Below the pieces are notes generated by a model. That model was not told the origin of the DNA, searched no databases, and worked only from the letters and a program-made list of their open reading frames with translations. The position numbers were made by a program, and so were the translations under genes. A DNA stretch of 64,000 nt from CAVRQM01 sp963838805. GTDB lineage: Bacteria; Pseudomonadota; Alphaproteobacteria; Acetobacterales; Acetobacteraceae. How positions within the stretch are numbered: the stretch's first letter is position 1; each line of letters opens with the position of its first letter. Positions 46,317-55,322 of the stretch are shown here, piece after piece. Location: NCBI GenBank assembly GCA_963838805.1, contig CAWISK010000013.1, forward strand, positions 150,030-214,029, written 5' to 3'.

Positions 46317-46700
46317 TCATACGCGCGACGAGAGGCTGATCGGCCGCACACAGCTGAGCGGCGTGCCTGCCACCCCGTAGCGTGGCGCGAGGTGGGACTG
46401 GGGCAGGGCCCGCAGCAACGTCGCGATCACCTGTCCCTGCACGGCAATTGCCCGCTCCAGCAGGCGCTTGTTTTCGTCGCCGGCGTCGGCCAGCCGGGCC
46501 GCGATCTGCCGCGCCAAGGAGAGCTGGTCCGGCGGCAATGCGTGCAGTTCGGGCTGCGCCGCCACGAAGCGCCGCGTTTCAGCCTCCTTGCGCGCGAACA
46601 GCGCCACCGCGCGCGCGATGTCCAGCCGGCGCAGCGCGTCGTTTTCCTCGGTCAGCGTACGCGCGAGTGCCACCGCCGCGGTGATGAGAGTTCGGTTCAT
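46317..46700 (-). CDS. FlgN-like flagellar protein (FlbY position)
   Basis: A 127-residue, mostly helical protein with a heptad-like pattern: LARTLTEENDALRRLDIARA, VALFARKEAETRRF and DENKRLLERAIAVQGQVIA. FlgN chaperones for hook-filament junction proteins look like this. It is third in a tight operon after flgI and the rod-binding gene, where Caulobacter has flbY. ATG 46700 overlaps the stop of the preceding gene (ATGA). The family call rests on context and helix pattern more than on a clear motif. Confidence 0.65.
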   Translation of the reverse strand: MNRTLITAAVALARTLTEENDALRRLDIARAVALFARKEAETRRFVAAQPELHALPPDQLSLARQIAARLADAGDENKRLLERAIAVQGQVIATLLRALPQSHLAPRYGVAGTPLSCVRPISLSSRV

Positions 46701-46993
46701 CGCCGGTCCTCCTGCGTGCGCAGCATCTGCCGATAGACCGGTGCCGCCAGGCCCAATCCGCCGGCGCGCGCCGCGGCCTTGGCAAGCTCCTGCGTCAGCA
46801 TCGGCCGCCACGTCGCTTCGCCGTCGCCGCCGCCCATCGGGGCGTGCGCCGTGTCCACCGTGTCGAACATTGGCGCGAGTAACGCGCCCAGTGCCATCGC
46901 CTCGAAATCCTGTGCTGCCTTCCATGCCCGCGCATGCGCGGGGTCGGCCAGTTCCGCCGCGTCCGGCGCACCCGAAATCGGCAGGACGGTCAC
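46697..46993 (-). CDS. cheL: Rod-binding flagellar protein (FlgJ N-domain / CheL)
   Basis: A 98-residue protein with the rod-binding domain: AWKAAQDFEAMALGALLAPM, then WRPMLTQELAKAAARAGGLG and LAAPVYRQMLR. In gamma-proteobacteria this domain is the N-terminus of FlgJ with a muramidase attached; here the muramidase is absent, as in Caulobacter CheL. It probably caps rod growth in the periplasm. The start overlaps the flgI stop by 4 bp and the end overlaps flbY by 4 bp. Confidence 0.85.
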   Translation of the reverse strand: MTVLPISGAPDAAELADPAHARAWKAAQDFEAMALGALLAPMFDTVDTAHAPMGGGDGEATWRPMLTQELAKAAARAGGLGLAAPVYRQMLRTQEDRR

Positions 46994-48090
46994 CTCACCA
47001 CCAGATCGGCTTGCAAGGCGCCCGCCGCCTTGATCGATTGCAGGATGCTGATGAGGTCACGCGGCCCGACGCCCAGGGCGTTCAGGCTGGCCACCAGATC
47101 GCGCAGCGTGACGCTGCCAGGCACGATGCCGAGCTTGCGGTTATGCTGGTCGTCGATCTGGATGCTGGTGCGCGGCACGACGGCGGTCCTGCCGCGCGAG
47201 AACGGGCCGGGCTGGCTCACCTGCGGCGTTTCGGTCACGCGGATCGTCAGGTTGCCCTGGGCGATGGCCACCGTGCTGACGCGCACATTGGCGCCCATGA
47301 CGATGGTCCCGCTCGCCTCGTCGATCACCACCACGGCGGGGCTGTCCGGCTCGATGCGCAGATCCTCGATGCGCGCCAGCGTGTCCACCGCGTCGCGACC
47401 GGCCAGATCGAGCTCGACCGTGCGCGGGTCCGTGGCGCGCGCGATGCCCGCTCCGAGTGCCGCATCGACCGCCGCGGCCATGCGCCGGGCCGTGGTCAGG
47501 TCGGGGTTGCGCAGGTCCAGATGCAGGATGCGGCGGCCGGCGAGCTGGTTTGCCACCTCGCGCTCGACAGTGGCGCCATTGGCGATGCGGCCGGATGTCG
47601 GCACGCCGCGCGTGACCGAGGACGCCGCACCGCGCGCACTGATGGCCCCCGTCACCAAGGCACCCTGCGCCACGGCATGCACCTCGCCATCGGCACCCAG
47701 CAACGGTGTGACCAGCAGCGTCCCGCCCGTGAGGCTGGTCGCGTCGCCCAGGGCGGACACGGCAATGTCGATCCGCTCCCCCGTGCGGGCGAAGGCGGGA
47801 AGGTCGGCCGTGACCATGACGGCGGCCACGTTCTTGGTTTGCAGCTTCGCGATCTGGTCGCGGGTGTTCACGCCCAGCCGTTCCAGCATCCCCACCAGCG
47901 ACTCGCGGGTGAAGACGGCGCTATCGAGGCGGTCCCCGGTGCCGGCCAGCCCCACCACCAATCCGTATCCGACGAGCTGATTGTCGCGAACACCCTCCAC
48001 GTCGGCAATGTCCTTGATGCGAATCTGCGCGTGGGCCGCCGTGGGCAGCAGAACGGCACAGCACAGCATCAGGGCCGCGAGAACGCGCAT
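46990..48090 (-). CDS. flgI: Flagellar P-ring protein FlgI
   Basis: Builds the P ring around the flagellar rod in the peptidoglycan layer. It has 366 residues with a signal peptide (LAALMLCCAVLLPTAAHAQ). RIKDIADVEGVRDNQLVGYG then LVVGLAGTGD is the family signature. GTLLVTPLLGADGEVHAVAQ, VVVIDEASGTIVMGANVRVS and the end LGVGPRDLISILQSIKAAGA also match. The start is ATG 48090, since upstream residues carry no signal peptide. It heads the operon flgI-cheL-flbY and is divergent from fliX, as in Caulobacter, where the genes belong to the class II/III flagellar cascade. Confidence 0.95.
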   Translation of the reverse strand: MRVLAALMLCCAVLLPTAAHAQIRIKDIADVEGVRDNQLVGYGLVVGLAGTGDRLDSAVFTRESLVGMLERLGVNTRDQIAKLQTKNVAAVMVTADLPAFARTGERIDIAVSALGDATSLTGGTLLVTPLLGADGEVHAVAQGALVTGAISARGAASSVTRGVPTSGRIANGATVEREVANQLAGRRILHLDLRNPDLTTARRMAAAVDAALGAGIARATDPRTVELDLAGRDAVDTLARIEDLRIEPDSPAVVVIDEASGTIVMGANVRVSTVAIAQGNLTIRVTETPQVSQPGPFSRGRTAVVPRTSIQIDDQHNRKLGIVPGSVTLRDLVASLNALGVGPRDLISILQSIKAAGALQADLVVR

Positions 48091-48170
48091 GACGCTGTTG
48101 TCGCGTCTTCCAGTGAACCAATCGTCAAGCCCGATCGCGCAAGCTGTGTGCGGCAATCAAGGAACCGAGC

Positions 48171-48593
48171 ATGCTGCCGATCCGGAGTCTGCCCTCGCCC
48201 GCCCCGTCCGCCCCGTCCGCTCGCCCTCCGGCCGGAGCGGGTGCGGGCTTTGCAATCGCCGACGATCCGCGTGCAAGCAACCCCACCGCAACCGGGGCGA
48301 GCGAGGTGTCGCTCGGCGGCATGCTGGCATTGCAGGAGACGGAAGGGCTGCCGGTGCTGGACAGAAGCGCGGTGCGCGACCGCAGGGCGAGGCGGCGCGG
48401 CCGCGATGTGCTCGACGCGCTGGCCAGCCTGCAACGCGGAGTATTGGGGGAAGGGGTGGGAGCCGACACTCTGCATCGCCTGGCGCAGCTTGCGGCCGAG
48501 CCGGCCGAGGCCGCCGACCCGGCGCTCGGCCTGATCCTGTCGCAGATCCTGCTGCGCGCCCGCGTCGAGCTGGCCCGTTACGGTTTCGTTTAG
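48171..48593 (+). CDS. fliX: Flagellar assembly regulator FliX
   Basis: FliX, known from Caulobacter, links assembly of early flagellar parts to FlbD-dependent transcription. The 140-residue protein has a Pro/Ala-rich N-terminus, then SEVSLGGMLALQETEG, DRRARRRGRDVLDALASLQR and a C-terminal LGLILSQILLRARVELARYG, all matching the family. ATG 48171 is 80 bp from the divergent flgI start, so both promoters share this gap. No clear sigma-54 site with GG/GC elements was found there. Confidence 0.87.
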   Translation: MLPIRSLPSPAPSAPSARPPAGAGAGFAIADDPRASNPTATGASEVSLGGMLALQETEGLPVLDRSAVRDRRARRRGRDVLDALASLQRGVLGEGVGADTLHRLAQLAAEPAEAADPALGLILSQILLRARVELARYGFV

Positions 48594-48707
48594 GCAGCGG
48601 TCGCCCCTTGTGGCGCGGGCGCGGCATGGCTATACGCCCGGCACGCTCACTTGGCGGGGGCCTGCCTCCGCTCCGTGGGAACGCCGATACGCCGCAGGAA
48701 CGCTACC

Positions 48708-49124
48708 ATGATGGTCACGCTGCCGCCGGACTACGTGCCCTCGGATGACGAGGTGTTCATGAGTCCGCAGCAGGTGGAGTTCTTCCGGCGACGGCTGCTG
48801 CGCTGGCGGGCAGACCTGCTGCGCGACGCCGATGGTACCTTGGCGAGCCTGTCCCAGGGGGGCATCCACGAAGCCGACGTGACCGACCGCGCCAGCGTCG
48901 AGACCGACCGGGCGCTGGAACTGCGCACCCGCGATCGCGCGCGCAAGCTGGTCGCCAAGATCGACCAGGCGTTGCAGCGGGTCGAGACCGGGACGTACGG
49001 CTATTGCGAGGAAACCGGCGAGCCGATCGGCCTGAAGCGCCTGATCGCCCGTCCGATCGCCACCCTGTCGATCGAGGCGCAGGAGCGGCACGAGCGCATG
49101 GAGCGGGTGCATCGCGACGATTGA
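48708..49124 (+). CDS. dksA: DksA-type RNA polymerase-binding regulator
   Basis: Binds the RNA polymerase secondary channel and, with ppGpp, adjusts rRNA and amino-acid promoters. It has 138 residues with the coiled-coil tip region around GTLASLSQGGIHEADVTDRA. The zinc-finger region reads YGYCEETGEPIGLKRLIARP then IATLSIEAQERHERME. It keeps one Cys of the classical four, the reduced form usual in alphaproteobacteria. ATG 48708 has AGGAACG upstream; ATG 48711 follows directly. It lies downstream of fliX, as in Caulobacter. Confidence 0.9.
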   Translation: MMVTLPPDYVPSDDEVFMSPQQVEFFRRRLLRWRADLLRDADGTLASLSQGGIHEADVTDRASVETDRALELRTRDRARKLVAKIDQALQRVETGTYGYCEETGEPIGLKRLIARPIATLSIEAQERHERMERVHRDD

Positions 49125-49250
49125 CCTCGTTCCGATCAGCCGCGAGCGCATCGCGGCGACCGAGCGCGCGATCCGCCGCACGTCGCTGACGCTCGAACGA
49201 CCGGGTGGGGGTCGCGACGAGTTCTCTGCGAGTTCCAGAGCCGGCGAGTC

Positions 49251-50132
49251 TCACGCCCCGTAGTGCTTGAACCACGCCAGCATCCGCGCCCAGCCGTCCT
49301 TGGCGTCCGCTTCCTTGTAGCTCGGGCGGTAGTCGGCGTGGAAGCCGTGGCCGGCATCCGGATAGATCACGATCTCGACCGTCTTGCCCGCCTTGCGTGC
49401 CCGGTTGGCCGCCGCCTGCACGTCGGCCATCGAGATGCTGGTGTCCTGGCCGCCGTACAGGCCGAGCAGCGGGCATTTCAGGCTTGCCGCCACGTCGCCC
49501 GCCGTGTGCGGCTGTATGGTGCTGGTGGGGCCGGCCACCGGCCCGTACCAGGCAGCCGCGGCCCTGAGGTCGGGATTGTGCGCGGCATAGAGCCAGGTGG
49601 CACGGCCGCCGCGACAGAACCCTGTCACGACAAGGCGGTCCGGGTCGCCGTGGTTCTCTGCCGCCCAGGCGGCCGTGCGGTCGAGGTCGGAGAGAAGCGT
49701 GGCGTCCGGCGCGCGGCTGATCACGTCGCGGATGATCTGCTTGACGTCGGACATCTTCGACAGGTCGCCGAGGCGGGCATACAGCTCCGGCGCCACGGCC
49801 AGATACCCCGCATGGGCCAGCCTGCGGCAGATGTCGCGAATATATTCGTGGACGCCGAAGATCTCCTCGATCACCAGCACGATCGGAAATGGCCCGTCGC
49901 CCTGCGGGCGCGCCGTGTAGGCCGGCAGGCTGTCGCCCGCCACGGGCACCTGCACCGTCTCGGCCACGATGCCCTCCAGGCCGGTATGGATGACCTGCGC
50001 CTCGACCCGTGCTGTCGCCAGGGTCAGGCCGGCGATCAGGCCGCCTGCCATCACGCCGCGACGCGGCAGCAGAAACCGTGTCAGGGCCGCCAGCCCGGCT
50101 TCCGGGGTGTTCGCCTCAGTCCTGTCATCCAT
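49251..50132 (-). CDS. Dienelactone hydrolase family protein, exported
   Basis: Alpha/beta hydrolase of 293 residues. The N-terminal FLLPRRGVMAGGLIAGLTLA looks like a Tat or Sec signal ending before QVIHTG. The triad of the dienelactone-hydrolase family is visible: nucleophile Cys in VTGFCRGGRATWLYA, Asp in LYGGQDTSI, and His in DAGHGFHADYRPSY. Relatives hydrolyse dienelactones or other small esters; the substrate here is unknown. I choose ATG 50132; the ORF is open further but without signal features. It is downstream of the DUF3060 gene on the same strand. Confidence 0.85.
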   Translation of the reverse strand: MDDRTEANTPEAGLAALTRFLLPRRGVMAGGLIAGLTLATARVEAQVIHTGLEGIVAETVQVPVAGDSLPAYTARPQGDGPFPIVLVIEEIFGVHEYIRDICRRLAHAGYLAVAPELYARLGDLSKMSDVKQIIRDVISRAPDATLLSDLDRTAAWAAENHGDPDRLVVTGFCRGGRATWLYAAHNPDLRAAAAWYGPVAGPTSTIQPHTAGDVAASLKCPLLGLYGGQDTSISMADVQAAANRARKAGKTVEIVIYPDAGHGFHADYRPSYKEADAKDGWARMLAWFKHYGA

Positions 50133-50201
50133 CACCGCCTCCAACTCCGCTGCCCAAGATAGAAGGGGGCGGCACAATGCGGCGCAACCCTTTGGCGCGG
50201 C

Positions 50202-50900
50202 TCAGCGACCTGTCGGCAGCGAGAGCTGGCTCTCGCCATAGTGGTGGATCTGCGTCGCCTTCAGGCCCGGCGCGGTGACGCGGACATAGGGCGCCGGACC
50301 CTCGGTCACCAGCGCATAATTCAGGATCACCGCCGGTCCGCCGATCAATACGGGCGCTCCGGGGAGCAACTCGGCGGTGATCATGTCCGACCGTCCCTCC
50401 ACCCTGAGAGAGCGGCAGCCTCCGCGCAGCACGGTGCGCAGCCCGTCGCCCTGGATCAGCACGTCCCGCCCGCCGCAGGCCAGATCGTACGGAGAATTCG
50501 CATTCACGACCAGCAGCGGCGGGGGCGCCAGAACCGCGGCAAGGCTGGGTGGGCGCGGATCGGGCAGAACCTGGTTGTCGGCACCGCTGGTCTCCGCTCG
50601 GGGCGGTCCGGCCGCGAAATGGTACAGCACCCGGTTGTCGTTGCCGCTCACGCGCACCGGGCTGCCGGGCACCAGATTGATCGCCACGACGTTGCCGGAG
50701 CCGTTGATCGCCAAACGGCTGCAGGCACCCCCGATGCTCAGGCGGTTGCCGGACCCACGCACCAGCGCCTGGCCGCCGTGGCAGTCGAGCGAAGCGGCCG
50801 CACCGTTGCCGGTGAAGATCGCCTGGGCTCGCGCCGGCGTTGCGAGCAAGGAAGCGGCGCCGGCCAGCGCCAGCAGCGTCAGGGCCGAGCGATGATCCAT
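50202..50900 (-). CDS. Exported DUF3060 protein
   Basis: A 232-residue exported protein with signal peptide TLLALAGAASLLATPARAQA. Short beta repeats follow, with Gly-Ser-Gly-Asn turns: GQALVRGSGNRLSIGG, SRLAINGSGNVVAINL and SPVRVSGNDNRVLYHF. A second set follows near GGRDVLIQGDGLRTVLRGGC. This repeat is the DUF3060 pattern, likely a small beta-helix or solenoid. The function is unknown. It lies 40 bp downstream of icd on the same strand. Cysteines at similar places in the two halves may pair in the periplasm. Confidence 0.8.
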   Translation of the reverse strand: MDHRSALTLLALAGAASLLATPARAQAIFTGNGAAASLDCHGGQALVRGSGNRLSIGGACSRLAINGSGNVVAINLVPGSPVRVSGNDNRVLYHFAAGPPRAETSGADNQVLPDPRPPSLAAVLAPPPLLVVNANSPYDLACGGRDVLIQGDGLRTVLRGGCRSLRVEGRSDMITAELLPGAPVLIGGPAVILNYALVTEGPAPYVRVTAPGLKATQIHHYGESQLSLPTGR

Positions 50901-50940
50901 GCAGCCTCCAGGCGCGGCGGCGCCGCGTGTTGTCTCGCGG

Positions 50941-52161
50941 TCAGGTCGCGGTCACAGCGGCGCGCAGGTTCTCGTCGATCCGTGCCAGGAACGCCTGCGT
51001 GTTGAGCCAGGGCTGGTCGCGGCCGATCAGGACCGCAAGATCCTTGGTCATCGCCCCGCTCTCGACGGTCTGCACGCAGACCCGCTCCAGCGTCTCGGCA
51101 AAATGCGTCACATCGGGCGTGTCGTCGAACTGCCCGCGATAGGCGAGGCCGCGCGTCCAGGCAAAGATCGAGGCGATCGGGTTGGTGCTGGTCTCGCGCC
51201 CGCGCTGGTGCTCGCGGTAGTGCCGCGTCACCGTGCCGTGCGCCGCCTCGCTTTCGACCGTGTGGCCGTCCGGGCTCATCAGCACGCTGGTCATGAGGCC
51301 GAGGCTGCCGAAGCCCTGCGCCACGATGTCGCTCTCCACGTCGCCGTCGTAGTTCTTGCAGGCCCAGACATAGCCGCCCTCCCACTTCAGCGCGCTCGCC
51401 ACCATGTCGTCGATCAGCCGGTGCTCGTAGGTGAGCTTCTCCGCCTCGAAGCGGCGCCTGAACTCGGCGTCGTAGATTTCCTGGAACACGTCCTTGAACA
51501 TGCCGTCATAGGCCTTGAGGATGGTGTTCTTGGTCGAGAGATACACCGGGTAGCCGCGTGCCAGCCCGTAATTCAGCGAGGCGCGCGCGAAGCCCTCGAT
51601 GCTGGCTCGGGTGTTGTGCATCCCGAGCGCCACGCCGGCGCCCTTGAAATCATGCACCTCCAGCACGAGCGGCTCGCCGCCGCCCTCCGGCTGGTACTGC
51701 AGGGTGACGCGGCCGGGGCCGGGGATCTTGGTTTCACTGGCGCGGTAGATGTCGCCATAGGCATGGCGGCCGATGACGATGGGCTTGGTCCAGTGCGGCA
51801 CCAGCCGCGGCACGTTGGCGCAGATGATCGGCTCGCGGAAGATGGTGCCGTCCAGGATGTTGCGGATGGTGCCGTTCGGGCTGCGCCACATGTGCTTCAG
51901 GCCGAACTCGGCGACGCGCGCCTCGTCGGGGGTGATGGTCGCGCATTTCACGCCCACGCCATGACGCTTGATGGCGTGCGCCGCATCGACCGTCACCTGG
52001 TCATCCGTCGCGTCGCGACGCTCGATCCCGAGGTCGTAGTAGTCAAGCGTGATGTCGAGATAGGGCAGGATCAGCTTGTCCTTGATGAAGCCCCAGATGA
52101 TCCGCGTCATCTCGTCCCCGTCCAGCTCAACCACGGGGGTCTTCACCTTGATCTTCGCCAT
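50941..52161 (-). CDS. icd: NADP-dependent isocitrate dehydrogenase
   Basis: Oxidatively decarboxylates isocitrate to 2-oxoglutarate in the TCA cycle, giving NADPH. It has 406 residues with the eukaryote-like (type II) pattern: AKIKVKTPVVELDGDEMTRI, the substrate loop near KCATITPDEARV and WRSPNGTIRNILDGTIFREP. YENYDGDVE-like KNYDGDVESDIVAQGFGSLG and AAHGTVTRHYREHQRG follow. ATG 52161 gives the classic N-terminus; MTAEDG upstream is less likely. It is divergent from the hybrid kinase over about 125 bp. The frame is intact. Confidence 0.95.
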   Translation of the reverse strand: MAKIKVKTPVVELDGDEMTRIIWGFIKDKLILPYLDITLDYYDLGIERRDATDDQVTVDAAHAIKRHGVGVKCATITPDEARVAEFGLKHMWRSPNGTIRNILDGTIFREPIICANVPRLVPHWTKPIVIGRHAYGDIYRASETKIPGPGRVTLQYQPEGGGEPLVLEVHDFKGAGVALGMHNTRASIEGFARASLNYGLARGYPVYLSTKNTILKAYDGMFKDVFQEIYDAEFRRRFEAEKLTYEHRLIDDMVASALKWEGGYVWACKNYDGDVESDIVAQGFGSLGLMTSVLMSPDGHTVESEAAHGTVTRHYREHQRGRETSTNPIASIFAWTRGLAYRGQFDDTPDVTHFAETLERVCVQTVESGAMTKDLAVLIGRDQPWLNTQAFLARIDENLRAAVTAT

Positions 52162-52286
52162 GCCGTCCTCTGCCGTCATCCGTCGCGGCCGCTCATACAC
52201 ACGATAAGAACCCGCCCGGCAAGCGCGCGGGGCGCGGGCGCGGACGGCATTGCGGGGACCGGCCCTCACGCGATAGGTCTGGCAGC

Positions 52287-55200
52287 ATGGGGGGAGCGGG
52301 CCGAGTGGGCATACCGGGCACTCGCTGGCGGCGCCGCCAGGCCGCGCTGAGGGTTTTCGTCATCTGCACCGCCCTGGTGATGACCGGATTGACCTGGGAT
52401 CTCACCTGGCTGTCGATCCGCGCGGAGATGCGCGCGTCGCAGGTGGATGCGGAAAGCTACGTGACCAACCTGGCGCTGGCTGTGCAGTGGCCGCTCAGCC
52501 TCGAGCTCCAGGCACTCGATCGCGCGAGCACGCGCGTGAGCAGGCAATGGAACCCGGATACCGAGAGCCTCGATCCGCGCCGCGGCTTCACCGATCTCCG
52601 GGACGAGACCTCTCGTGACGTGACTGTCCTGGACGGGCTCGGCCGGGTCGTGGCCGCGACGCGATCTGCGCGGCTGGGCGCGAGCATGGCATCGCACCCC
52701 TCGTTCGTCGCCCGACGCGACGAGCGTGGCGGGGATCTGTTCATCGTGCCCGGCGCGCAAGGAAAAAAGACGGCGGAACGCTGGCAGATCGAGGTGTCGC
52801 GGCGGCTGGACGGACCGGGCGGCCGCTTCGCGGGCGCGGTGGTGGCGATCTTTGACCCGTCCTCGCTGACCGGCATGCTGGAGCAGGTCGATATCGGTCG
52901 GCTCGGCCTGATCGCCCTGGTGCCGGATGACGGCACCATCCGCGCGCTCGTTTCCGACGACGCCGGGCATGTCAGCGGCGTCGGCGGCTCGGCCATGGTC
53001 CACGCGGCGAAACGCATTCCGCGCGGCGTCTGGACCGGACCTTCGGCGCCCGACGGCATAACCCGCGTGCATGCATTTCGGCGACTGGCGAGGCGGGGCC
53101 TGACCCTCGTGGTCGGCATGGACCGCACGGTCGCGATGCGATCGGCGATCGTCTGGGCGACCACGGCGCGATCCTTTGCCGCGGGTATCACGCTGGCGAT
53201 CACGGCGATCACCTGGCTGCTGTGGCGCGGGTTGGCGGCGGCGCAGCGCAACGCCGAACAGGCCGCCGCCGACCACGCGCGGCTCGAAGGCGCCTACCGA
53301 CAGGCCGAGCAGGCGAAGGCCGAGGCGGAGGACAAGGCAACACAACTCGACTGTGTGATCACCGGCATGTCCGACGGGGTCATGTTGCTGGACGAGCAGT
53401 TCCGCCTCGCGGTGTGGAACGAGCGGTATGCGCTGTATACCGGGGTGCCTCGCGAGTTGCTGCGGGCGGGTGCCGCGATGGAGGATTTGCTGCGCGCCCA
53501 GGCTCGCGGCGGGGAGTTCGGCCCGTTAGCCGACGACGCGCGGATCGAGGCGGAGGTCGCGACACGGGCCGAGCGCCTGCGCGCCGGGTGTTTCGCGGCC
53601 GTCGCGGAACGCGTCAGGCCGACCGGCCGCAGCGTCGAACTGCGCCGCAGCGCTCTGCCGGGCGGGGGTATCGTGACACTCTATACCGACGTCACGGCCC
53701 GGCATCAGACCGAGACGGCACGGGCCGAGGCGCGCCGCATCGAGGCCGAGGCAGCGGAGCAGAAGGCGAGCTTCGTGGCCGTGGTCAGCCACGAGATCCG
53801 CACGCCGCTGAACGCGGTCCTGGGCAGCCTGGCGCTGCTCGATCAATCGGACCTGTCCTCGTCCCAGCGGCGTCTGGCCCTCGCCGCGCGCGAGGCCGGG
53901 CAGGCGTTGTTGGACCTGGTCAACGACGTTCTCGACATGTCGCGCCTCGAAGCCGGGCGACTGGAGCTGCACCCGGACGTGGTCGACCTGCGCGCGCTGC
54001 TGTCGGGCATCGAGGCGCTGTTCCGCGCCGACGCCGCCGTGCGCGGCATCCATTTCGTGGTGCAAATCGATCCCGATCTGCCGAGCGAACTCCGCGCCGA
54101 TCGCGGCCGGCTGCGGCAGGTGCTGATGAACCTGCTCGGCAACGCCGTGAAATTCGCGCTTCCTGGTCCGGTCGTGATTCGGGCGGTGCGGCATTGGGAC
54201 GGGAATGGCCGGGCGATGCTGCGGCTTTGTGTCTGTGACAGCGGGCCGCGCCTCGCGCCGGAGGACGCGGCGCATCTGTTCCGGCCATTTTCGCGACTGG
54301 GCAGCACGGATCGCGCCGGCGTGCCGGGGACCGGACTCGGCCTCGCGATCTGCGCGCGGCTGGTGCGGCTGATGGACGGGCAGGTCGGGGTGGATGAAGC
54401 GGCCGAGGGAGGCAACGCGTTCTGGCTGAATCTGCCTCTGCTTGTCGCCGAGCCAAGGGAGCAATCGTCGCGGGCCATCGAGGGCGTGCTTGGGGTGCGG
54501 GAACGGTCGCTGCGCCGGATCTCGCGGGCGCGGATTCTTCTGGTCGAGGACATTGCCTCGAACGCCGTGGTGACGGCCATGCTGCTGCGGCGCGCCGGGC
54601 ATTGCGTCGATGTGGCCCAAAGCGGCGCGCAGTCGCTGGAGATGGTGCAGGTCCGCTTCTACGACCTGGTGTTCATGGACCTCGCCATGCCGGCCATGAG
54701 CGGATACGAGGCGATGCGTGGGATTCGCGCCCTGCCGGGTACCCCTGGTACGGTACCCATTGCGGCCCTGACGGCGACCACGGCGGCCGATGATCGGCGA
54801 CGATGCGAAACAGCCGGAGTGGACGCGGTCTTGCCAAAGCCGGCATCGCTGTCCGATCTGGTCGGTGCCATTGAGCGTCTGTCACGCGCGCCGCGGGATC
54901 GGTCGCGCCGGCCGGCGGCAGTGCGCGCCTCGGCTGCGTGGGCGGACGACGATGGCGCAGGCAGCGACGAGCCGATCGACATCGCGCGATTGACCGGGCT
55001 GCGTCAGGCGCTGGGGGCGGCCCGCCTCGCCAGCCTGGGAGAGCAGTGCTTCGCGGAAACCCGCCAGCGCCTGCCGTTGCTGCTGCAGGCACTCGCGCGG
55101 GGCGATGCCCCGGAAGCCGTGGCTGGCGCACACGCGCTGGCTGGAATGGCCGCGACCTATGCGCTGGCACGGCTGGAAAATAAGTTTCGTTTTGTAATGA

Positions 55201-55322
55201 CAACAGCGAGCGCCGGCGAGATGGCCAAGGCGCGAAGCGTGGCGGAGCGGCTGGAGGAGGACTTGACGGTCGCGCGCGCCGCGCTGCGGGCCGCCCTTGC
55301 CGATGAGGCGCTTTCGGCATGA
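52287..55322 (+). CDS. Membrane hybrid sensor histidine kinase with receiver and Hpt domains
   Basis: Sensor protein of 1011 residues. Transmembrane helices at ~22-42 and ~295-315 flank a periplasmic sensor region. A coiled coil and a PAS-like domain (VITGMSDGVMLLDEQFRLAV) follow. The kinase core has the H box SHEIRTPLN with phospho-acceptor His502, the N box LLGNAVKFALP, and the G boxes VCDSGPRLAPED and GVPGTGLGLAICARL. A receiver domain has Asp798 in VFMDLAMPAMSG. A C-terminal Hpt domain has His949 in AGAHALAGMA. It is therefore a three-step phosphorelay on one chain. The output regulator is not in the window. The next gene overlaps by 4 bp. Confidence 0.93.
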   Translation: MGGAGRVGIPGTRWRRRQAALRVFVICTALVMTGLTWDLTWLSIRAEMRASQVDAESYVTNLALAVQWPLSLELQALDRASTRVSRQWNPDTESLDPRRGFTDLRDETSRDVTVLDGLGRVVAATRSARLGASMASHPSFVARRDERGGDLFIVPGAQGKKTAERWQIEVSRRLDGPGGRFAGAVVAIFDPSSLTGMLEQVDIGRLGLIALVPDDGTIRALVSDDAGHVSGVGGSAMVHAAKRIPRGVWTGPSAPDGITRVHAFRRLARRGLTLVVGMDRTVAMRSAIVWATTARSFAAGITLAITAITWLLWRGLAAAQRNAEQAAADHARLEGAYRQAEQAKAEAEDKATQLDCVITGMSDGVMLLDEQFRLAVWNERYALYTGVPRELLRAGAAMEDLLRAQARGGEFGPLADDARIEAEVATRAERLRAGCFAAVAERVRPTGRSVELRRSALPGGGIVTLYTDVTARHQTETARAEARRIEAEAAEQKASFVAVVSHEIRTPLNAVLGSLALLDQSDLSSSQRRLALAAREAGQALLDLVNDVLDMSRLEAGRLELHPDVVDLRALLSGIEALFRADAAVRGIHFVVQIDPDLPSELRADRGRLRQVLMNLLGNAVKFALPGPVVIRAVRHWDGNGRAMLRLCVCDSGPRLAPEDAAHLFRPFSRLGSTDRAGVPGTGLGLAICARLVRLMDGQVGVDEAAEGGNAFWLNLPLLVAEPREQSSRAIEGVLGVRERSLRRISRARILLVEDIASNAVVTAMLLRRAGHCVDVAQSGAQSLEMVQVRFYDLVFMDLAMPAMSGYEAMRGIRALPGTPGTVPIAALTATTAADDRRRCETAGVDAVLPKPASLSDLVGAIERLSRAPRDRSRRPAAVRASAAWADDDGAGSDEPIDIARLTGLRQALGAARLASLGEQCFAETRQRLPLLLQALARGDAPEAVAGAHALAGMAATYALARLENKFRFVMTTASAGEMAKARSVAERLEEDLTVARAALRAALADEALSA

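Noticed and set aside
48091..48170. Sigma-54 promoter between flgI and fliX
   Set aside because: A TGCCGCAC...TTGCG stretch on the minus strand has the right length but lacks the GG of the -24 element.
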